In this document: positions 53,748 through 62,027 of the stretch, piece by piece
Layout of the letters: each line of letters starts with the position of its first letter
Numbering within the stretch: position 1 is the first letter of the stretch
Source of the DNA: Siphonodentalium dalli
Taxonomy: Eukaryota > Mollusca > Scaphopoda > Gadilida > Siphonodentaliidae
DNA: 64,000 nt
Assembly: GCA_032622095.1 (NCBI GenBank)
Contig: CP136061.1
Location: 232,810,944 to 232,874,943 of the forward strand
Reading direction: 5' to 3'
Program-made: the position numbers and the translations under genes
The notes under the pieces: generated by a model
What the model was told of the DNA's origin: nothing
What the model saw: only the letters and a program-made list of their open reading frames with translations
The model's database searches: none

Positions 53748-54542
53748 TTAAGCTATACCTGCCTGGAAACTACGTTTAGTATTGCTACACAATCATCAAG
53801 CATACATATTATTTCGCCTTGTATTATTTATTTAATCAATGAGCAATAAATTAATTCATCGCCAATCACATTCGGCTGATTAACCTATTGTCTTATACTC
53901 GCTAGTACTATAATGCTGACATCATAAATATATGCTAGCCTATATAATGTCCCCATTAATATGCAATCTTACAATGACTACATGCGCATGCTTCCATAAC
54001 AATAGTGCAGGGGGTAAATTCCATTGAAGGTTAATAAATGTGCAGACCCAAATAATAGTGCAGGGGGAACTCTGAGCAAAACATCAACATATTAATTGTG
54101 GTTAAACAAAGTATTTGTATTGTACTAGTAGGTCAAGTATAGGAATCAAGAAGTATGTGTCATGTGGTGTTTTATTCAATATGTAAATGTTCACATGTAT
54201 GCCATATGGGTCATTTCACAATCAAGTAGAGCATTTCTTTTTTCTCTCTATAATGAAATTTGTCGCCATACCTGTGGTTTATAGGACAGCTACTCAGTGA
54301 AAGATCCAGGGATTTTTTGGGGACACCTGTTTTTGGGCAATATTCCGAAAGCATATCCTGGAGGCCTGAGCGGAGGAAGGTTTGGGAGGGGGTGACCCCC
54401 TGCTGATGGTGGGGGTATGTTCTTCCCCCTGGAATTTTTTTGAAAATCCATTGCATTGAGACCTAATCTAGGGCTCTTTGAGTCAGTATTTTGAATTTTA
54501 CTGAGAGGTCAATTTGATCAAGTTTCTCAACCATAACATTGG

Positions 54543-54699
54543 AAATTTTTTATTTAAGAAATGGTTGTTGATTTTGTTGCGTTCCATAGAGTATGGTCTG
54601 ACATTTTCAGTGTGGAACGCTTTCGCATTCCACACAAAATGTCAGACCATACTCTATGGAACGCAACAAAATCAACAACCATTTCTTAAATAAAAAATT
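54543..54699. repeat. Long near-perfect palindrome
   Basis: gttgcgttccatagagtatg and its inverse face each other in a stem of about 75 bp with a tttcg loop and only a few mismatches or bulges. A third arm copy (catactctatggaacgcaac) follows at about 54718-54738. Probably a foldback element. Confidence 0.9.
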
Positions 54700-55555
54700 G
54701 TCAGACCAACTTGCATCCATACTCTATGGAACGCAACAAAATCAACATTCATTACTTATATTTACACTCAACCGAGTCAATTGGCAGATTAAAAGAGTTT
54801 TAAGTGTCCATTTCCAACGTTATTATCGTGGCTCGGAGCAAGTTGCGTCTACAAAAAAATGGATGCAAGTAAGTAGTGGTCAGCGCGCGACGTCATGTGA
54901 CATAATTTCGACCAACCAACGTCCTGCATTCATGTTCCACAATACGAATGCACGTGTGAGAGTAAATATATATGTATGGATTGGAAATGCTTATAAGTTA
55001 TTGTCAGATATCTTTTGGTTCAATGGATTATGCTTAGTACAGTATAAGTACAGAAATATTGTCTATTAAGTTAGTAATTACTAATCTCTATGTTAATTTT
55101 TCATTTGGTGTTATGAGATTTGATTTGAATATTCTTTCGAACAGTCTGACCATTGACATGTTCATGCGTTCAAACCAGTTAATATATTTTGTAACTTGGC
55201 TTGTAATCACCGGGCACCGGCTTCCGGCATCTGGGCTTTTAGTCACAACTGAACCTAAAAATAAGTGCGAATTACAACAAATGAAGAGCGCAAAATCCTT
55301 TTAAAAAAATCACATTTGATACGTCTTCTGATACATGGTGTATATTCGTATTTTGTGGATGAAGTGCTGCTAAGAACGGCTTAGTTGGAACGATAAGACG
55401 GCTTCAGTCGGCCATTCTATTTTTACGAGAAATAGTAGCGCCCTTTCTTGGAGCGAATTTCTGCAACAATTTCACTGCGTAGTGGACCCAATTTGAAAAA
55501 ATTACATTCCCTGTGTCTAATCCTACATTTTGATATACTATACGCCCCATTAGGT

Positions 55556-56010
55556 TAGAAGGAACTAAATGTTTTCCATAGGCGACAATGCTAACATTTA
55601 TCCACATTGTTGATAAATAATTGAGATCCCATACCTTTCTTTACAAAAATCAAAACCACTGGTCCTTAAGACAACTTAATGCACAATTGGATTTGTTTCC
55701 AGCCACGCCTTTTTCATTTAAAACTCGGCGCTTTTAATACTACCGTCAGATTCGCAGAAAATTTCACTACCAAAATATATCTGGTACAACAAATTTATAA
55801 ATGCTTTACAGACAACCTGAATGGACAGATTCATCAACCTCGCTTAAATGAATCAATAGACTATAAACTATATTTTATTTCACCACAAATTTCTTACTCA
55901 TAGTATGACCCAATCAGCAGACAGAGTGTATTTTATGCTGCTTTGAGATACCCTGTAAATTTAACAAGGGCATAATCCACCCTATTTAGTTCCTTCTAAC
56001 CATTATGTGG
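55556..56010. repeat. Segment bounded by ttagaaggaactaaat inverted repeats
   Basis: ggttagaaggaactaaat at about 55555 faces atttagttccttctaacc at about 55985. No gene is recognised between them. Confidence 0.4.
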
Positions 56011-56772
56011 AATATATCAGCTGAAATCGATCCTGTAATTGTAAACATCGAGTCTATTTTTAGCTGTTTTTATCGGCGCGTGTTTGCGTGTTCGCCATTA
56101 CAGTATTAGTAATAAAACAGCCATATTGTAGCTAAAACGAGTGCGCACTATTCCACTGCGTTATTTTATACCTAAACGTGTTGTTTGCTAGCGTATTCAT
56201 CGAGATATCTAAATTCTAAACATTGATGTCGAACGCAGTTTTTCGTGTTTCGTGGCACCTTCGCATGGGTGGGTTAATCGGTCTCTAGATGTGCATAAAT
56301 CACAGCTTCGCTCGAATTAATAGATTTGTGTTCTGCAATAGATGATAAATTCATTTTAATACCAATTTTGCTTGTGGGCATAGCGTTATCGCTGTAAAAA
56401 TGAATTTCTACAGCTGTTCCAAGGCCTTGATTTCGACAATTTCATGTTAGGTCAGTTGTCGACCGAATAATGATACTTTTGGTGTCCGGTCAGTGGCGGG
56501 GTTTATATGTGTGGCTAGGGCGAATGTGGGCCTTTCGTTAGACATCAAAAAGAGCCCTCTACGTATTGTATTCCTCGAGATATCGGCCGTCCCACGCAAT
56601 TTGAAATTCTGTCCCGCAGATTGTCGTTCTATCCCCCATATCCCATCCCATCCCGCAGATTGTCATGTCCCACTTTATGCTGATGACCTAGTTTTGATCA
56701 GTAGGTTAAAGAAAAGTTTACAAAATTTCCTTAATTCAATTGAGGACTATTGCCTGAAATGGAGATTATGAA

Positions 56773-57816
56773 CAGGGATGTGGCTAGAGGGTCTCCACGG
56801 GGGGGGGGGGGGGTGTTCACCATTGGGAAATTCCAACTGCACCCCCCCCCCTTGAGTCGGAATCACACCAACACAACTTTTTTGCATAATTCCATTTGCA
56901 CCCCCCCCCCCCCTTGAGTCGGAATCACACCAACACAACTTTTTGCATAATTCCATTTGCACACCCCCTTGTACCTCATGCTCAGGCCTAATTTCCTATA
57001 TATTCATAAGCCATGCTTCTATGTTCCCAGTATGAGAACATTAAGATATTTTAACCTGAAAATTGCCCAAAAAAAATAATAGTGGTCTAATTCCAGACAA
57101 ATGCACACAGCTACCGACAACAGACCAGGAAAAAAGAAAATTGTGAAAACTATACAAGAAAATCGCAAATCCTAGCATCTAGACTGGCCTCAACTGAAGC
57201 TTTCCTAGTGTTGGAAATTTCAAACCTCATGCTCCCCCTCAGGTTCGAAAAGTTTGACCAAATGTAGTAAAATATTGTTTTGCTAAACTAATTAGCAGTT
57301 TCGTATTGGCCATGTGGATGGGGCAATGACACACCGGGCCGACCATGGTTCGGCCGGTGTGCGAAAATTTTGAAATCTGAACAAGAAAATCGCAAAATCC
57401 TAACATCTAGACTAGCCTAAAGTCTTCTTAGAGTTGGACACCCCCCCCACTTAGGTTGTAAAATTTTCAACTGATGACAATTTCAATGACAATGTTGACC
57501 AATTGTATGACAATATTGTTTTCTTAAATTAACTAGAAGTTTTTGACTGGCCACGGGGGAGGGACCAGGACACAAGCTTTCCAAGTGTTGGAAATTTCCA
57601 ACCTGTCACCCCCCTAAGGTTGGAAAATTTCCAACTGATGACCATTTCTGTCAAAATTTTTGACCAAAAATAGGAACATATGCAAATATTGGTCGAAAAA
57701 CAATAAATTCCCCCAATAAATTGTTTTTACCTGAAATTAGGAATTTCCAACTATTGAAAATATAGCTCTCTGCTGGGGTGAGACACCCCCACACACCCCC
57801 TCTAGCCACATCCCTG
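56773..57816. mobile_element. Non-autonomous hAT-type element inserted in a LINE
   Basis: Termini cagggatgtggctagagg and cctctagccacatccctg are inverted and flanked by identical attatgaa at 56765-56772 and 57817-57824. The interior has C-runs and repeated aaatttccaac motifs and no transposase. Removing it restores continuity between LINE pieces 1 and 2. Confidence 0.9.
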
Positions 57817-58504
57817 ATTATGAATCAATCCAGTATCAAGAATTAGGGCATGCACTACATGCACTGAGTCTTTTTCATCAATAATACAAAGATAGATTGT
57901 GCATCAGATTATAATTATTTAGGGATTACAGTTTCATCTAAAGGTGATTTTAAAAATGGATGTGAGGTTTGGGGAGGTTATCTACATAACTTATCTGATC
58001 ACCTTAGCCCATCAACGCTTATTAAATAAACACTTTGACAAAGACCCATTTGAAAAATTTGCCTTAAGTTTTTATAAACAAATGGTATGAGTTAATTCTA
58101 AGGCTACTAATTTGGCGACTCGTGGTGAACTGGGAAGATTTCCACTGGGCTTTAAAGTAACCCAGCAAGTTATACGTAATGTTTATCGAATTATCAAACC
58201 TTAGCGATAGTTCGCTACTACATGATGCTTATTTGTGTAATCGGAATACATATTCCAAGGGTCAAGTAACATGGCTCAACTCCATTCAATTATTGACAAT
58301 GATTTACAATGATTTATTCTCATGACAGATGCGTATGGAGATTAACATAACTTATATACAAAAATTGGTAACAAGTATATATATATACAATATGTACAAA
58401 TGTATGGCGGCATTGGAGATCATGTATTTACGATTAGAATATTATATGTACTCGTTCGAAATGTTTAATACGTATCAAATACTAAATAGTTCAGATGGTA
58501 TATG

Positions 58505-59940
58505 TCAACCAGGCGGATTTTCGTCGAACCTCTTAAAAATGGTATGTATAAATTTGCATAGACGCCGTATTTGGCATGGGTTTTGTACATTGAGAAGTTC
58601 ATCCATTGTTGTAATGTTTGGTCTATTCAGGTATTCTTTTGATATATGACATTTTCTCTCGCGCTCAAGCGCTTCACATTCAAATAGGTAATGGAATTCG
58701 TCTCCTAGTCTGTTATATCTACATAGAGGGCATGTTCGTTCCCTTAGATCTGTATCATTCCAGCGACCGGTTTCCACTGGCAAATGGTGATTTGATGTTC
58801 TAAATTTACATAATATCGTTCTATTAAATTCATTTGGAGTGTCTAGATAGCTTTCATATGAGATATCATGTTTGAATATCTGATATATTTTCCCCCGGCT
58901 AGATTTTTGCAGATCTGCTTCCCAGTTCGATCTGAATTTGCTAATCAGACTACATTTCACGTACTCGATAAGTTGGTCTACATTTGTCGCAATGTCGCTA
59001 TCAAATATATGAGCTTGGGAGCATGACTCTAAGGTGTGACGAATGGAACTCAGCCAACTGATGTGATTTAAATCGTCTGATAACGTGCGTGATAACTGAT
59101 ATAGTACTTTAGAATATCGCTTTTCATCCATGTTAACTACTCTACACCAATATTTAATCATTCGTGTTTTAATTAAAATTTCTAATGGCATTCGGCCAGT
59201 TTCTGCATAAACCATGTAGTCAGCCGTCGAAGGTTTTAGTCGCAATAAGTGCTTCATAAATTGTCGGTGAACATTCTCAATAATAGCACAATTTTCATGG
59301 CCCCACACCTCACACCCATAGAGGAGTACTGGCACTACTTGTGCATCAAATAATTCGAATTGGTTTTTTTATACTCAAGCAGTGTTTACGGGCTTTCGAT
59401 ATAACAGAGTACATTGCTTTCATGCCTTTAGAAGCCAAATTTTTCTTGGCTTCTCCAAATTTTCCCGTCTTCGAGAGAATAATTCCGAGATAATTGAAGT
59501 TTTTAACCACTTCGATACTTTTACCATCGAGTTTAAATTGTGCATTTTTTGGTAAACCGTGTTTAGAGAACATTACAATTTTTGTTTTGTCTGCGTTTAC
59601 TGTTAATTTCCAGATATCACAATATCCTTCAAATGATAAAAGCTGCTTTTTCAGTTTTCCCACTGTCTCTGCCATAACTACTGTGTCGTCTGCGTATAGA
59701 AGGACAAATAATTGAACATATGTGTGTAGTTTCGCGGAAATTTCATCTGAGATGGTACTAAGACCTTTCGTGCCTTGTTCGGCGAGAAAAGTATCCAGGT
59801 CATTAAGGTAGATGGAAAAAAGAAGGGGTGAGAGGTTTTCGCCCTGTCTAACCCCTGAGAGGCACTCAAAATATTGGGATTTAGCACCTTGGTGATAGCA
59901 AATACGTAAAAGCAGGTTGAAAATAGTATAATGAGTAACC
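58505..59940 (-). pseudogene. Minus-strand LINE (reverse transcriptase C-terminal half), 5'-truncated
   Basis: Reading leftwards: FECLSGVRQGENLSPLLFS and YLNDL, then LLYADDTVVMAETVGKL (catalytic YADD), LTVNADKTKIVMFSKHG and FNYLGIILSKTGKFGEAKK. After a break in a T-run near 59340-59370 comes a 276-codon frame with VPVLLYGCEVWGHENCAII and a C-terminal knuckle CPLCRYNRLGDEFHYLFEC. It is typical of non-LTR elements truncated at the 5' end. The single main frameshift suggests a fairly recent insertion compared with the host LINE. Confidence 0.85.
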
Positions 59941-60493
59941 TAAGGTCCAAATATATAAAACAATGGCAAATACAAACCCTTCACTCTGAAAAACTTAGGA
60001 CTTACATAACTATTAAAGATAATTTTGGTTATGAGAACTACCTATTTCATAAAAAAAACATGTAAGTACCGGCATAAAAAAACACTTTGTAGATTAAGGA
60101 TAAGCGCCCACTCTCGGCACATTGAAACAGACAGACATATAGTCGTCCGAAAAAACTGACATTAATGACAGAAAATGTAACAATTGTAACAGCATTGAAG
60201 ATGAGGCTCATCTCATATTGTATTGTTCATCAGGAACAGTTATGTTTGATGCTTTAAATAGTTTTATTGATAGATTCTATTTTTACCAGAAAACGAGAAA
60301 CTTAAGATAATTCTAAGTTGTAATGAGAATAATATATGCACAGTTGTAACTAAGTTCCTAGATGCAATATTAAAGGGCAGAGGTCAAATATAAGTTCTGA
60401 AAATGGTAATATACACAACAATGTATTTACCGATTATGTTGTTCTCAGTTGTGCATTGTTCATTATAATTCATACATGATCGTATTTTCCCAG

Positions 60494-60594
60494 GTGCTGC
60501 TGGCATGATTCAGTCATCAAATTTCATCGTTCCATTTGACCCATCACTACCATTAAACCAGATCATGCCAACCTCATTAGCATCATCATTTTGA
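60494..60594 (+). CDS. Candidate terminal exon of an unrecognised gene
   Basis: Acceptor gtattttcccag followed by the only frame that stays open, encoding AAGMIQSSNFIVPFDPSLPL then NQIMPTSLASSF and TGA at 60592-60594. It accepts phase 1, as left by the exon at 50565-50631. A donor-like gaggtaag directly follows the stop. It does not match the human IBTK C-terminus. The sequence looks like real protein, but I cannot name it. Confidence 0.35.
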
Positions 60595-60607
60595 GGTAAG
60601 ACCATTT

Positions 60608-61052
60608 GTGACCCGCCATATCAAATCCAGTTGTAAGTCGGGATTTTTTTTACCCTGTGCCAATGCATTCTCTTATATATGCGAGTCGACCATATGTCGC
60701 CTCGCATATATAAGAGAATGCATTGGCCTAACAATTTTTTACAATTTTAATAATGTTTTCTTGTATTCTTTAACAATTTTTTAATTTCACCCATACAGAG
60801 CCCCATACAAACATGAGCAGACGACACTCTTCTATATGCTTATATATGTGTGTGGGGATCCCTGCAGGGTAATGGATGTTTTTTTTTTTTATGCCCTAAA
60901 AAATGTAAGAAACATGATAAACAAATTGTTAGGCCAATGCATTCTCTTATATATGCGAGGCGACCTATGGTCGACTCGCATATATAAGAGAATGCATTGG
61001 CACAGGGTAAAAAAAATCCCGACTTACGACTGGATTTGATATGGCGGGTCAC
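60608..61052. mobile_element. Large palindromic MITE carrying the tgcattctcttatatatg core
   Basis: Termini gtgacccgccatatcaaatc and gatttgatatggcgggtcac are inverted and flanked by attt. Inside them the same hairpin arms (accctgtgccaatgcattct) occur as in the TTAA elements, although the outer ends are unrelated. 445 bp, no coding capacity. Confidence 0.85.
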
Positions 61053-61384
61053 ATTTCCCCTCTCACTTTCCTTTTAATGACTATTGAACCAGCTGATTGA
61101 ACTGCAATCTAGTTTAAAAATAATATTCATTCATTAATGCATTTCTATTACCTTTTTGCTATGACCCGGCGAGGCGGGCCAACTCGGCCGAGCGTCCCTT
61201 CCGAAAGTCGACATTTAAGTATTAAATTTAATTTAGCCATTTCCTTTCAATAACTATTTAACTGGAATCCAGTGCAAATATCATCAATGCATTTCTATGC
61301 ACCTGCTTTTTGCTATTTAATTATTTAAGTTGATTTAGCCATTTACTTCACATGTGACAAATATTTGATTATATTTTCTTCTGA

Positions 61385-61590
61385 CCATCTCTTATATATT
61401 TTGAAACAATCTGTCTGTCTGTCTGTATGTTTGTCTGTATGTTTGTCATTAATACAAATCTACGATTCTCGGCCGATCGGGACGAAACTTGGTACGTGTG
61501 TGTAGTTTGACCAGGCGGCGGACGTTGTCGTATTGGCGAGCCCGTGCGGCGCCCGCTTCGCGCATGCGCAGACGAGATCTCGCATAAATA
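61385..61590. repeat. ctgtctgtctgtatg / gagcccgtgcggcg repeat
   Basis: aatctgtctgtctgtctgta, gggacgaaacttggtacgtg and cgcttcgcgcatgcgcagac match the family at 3020-3735. Confidence 0.65.
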
Positions 61591-61710
61591 TTGCATTCAG
61601 AGAGTTTAGTCTTGGTATGAACTACGATTCTACGTGTAAACAGTATGTATTTTTACATAATTCAGATATTGTATACAATCTAAAACGTCAAAGTGGAGTA
61701 TCTATACGTG
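61533..61710 (+). CDS. Candidate upstream exon of the Bles03-like gene
   Basis: Open frame ending in the donor ACGTG|gtaagtg at 61711. It leaves phase 1, which joins in frame to an acceptor at 62025 (G + TT, then the ATG at 62028). The encoded piece includes LGMNYDSTCKQYVFLHNSD and IVYNLKRQSGVSIR. Its left part overlaps a dispersed repeat (61385-61590), so the true start is uncertain and it may be repeat-derived. I do not recognise the protein. The phase match alone has a one-in-three chance of being accidental. Confidence 0.25.
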
Positions 61711-61739
61711 GTAAGTGTAGGTCTAGGACCATTCTGTAA

Positions 61740-62025
61740 CCGAAAAATCTTATTTGGAGCATCTACACTTTAAAGTGGGACCCCATATATAATGTATAAA
61801 TAACTACACTTTTGTGTAGATTGAATTCTACCTATCTGTGTAGCTGATTTGTACTGAATATAATAAAGTGTATGGAAGGTTATACTTCAACTCGCTATTA
61901 AAATGTAGCCATACCTACACAAATAGTGTAAATATTTACTCTACAATTCTATAATTTAAAGGATTGGATACTTTAAAAAGTAAAAATGCTACTTTTTTGT
62001 GTAGAACTCTTGCACTTTTTTTCAG
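61740..62025. other. Putative intron or 5' flank of the Bles03-like gene
   Basis: An AT-rich segment with repeated gtgtag/ctacac words and no open frame. It ends in cttgcactttttttcag, a strong acceptor-like sequence. Confidence 0.5.
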
Positions 62026-62027
62026 TT

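Larger units (their letters stand above)
56675..60330 (+). pseudogene. Plus-strand LINE reverse-transcriptase remnant, split in three
   Basis: Piece 1 (56675-56772) encodes LYADDLVLISRLKKSLQNFL, the catalytic YADD box of a non-LTR reverse transcriptase. Piece 2 (57825-58320) includes YNYLGITVSSKGDFKNG and CEVWGGYLHN. Piece 3 (59941-60330) includes RSKYIKQWQIQTLHSEKL and a C-x2-C-x7-H-x4-C knuckle (KCNNCNSIEDEAHLILYC). A hAT-like element separates pieces 1 and 2; an opposite-strand LINE separates pieces 2 and 3. Many stops are present, so it is dead. Confidence 0.75.

Noticed and set aside
60494-60594. Exon at 60494 as the IBTK C-terminus
   Set aside because: It does not resemble the human C-terminus (FYEAFGNPEE region), and no linking exons are seen.
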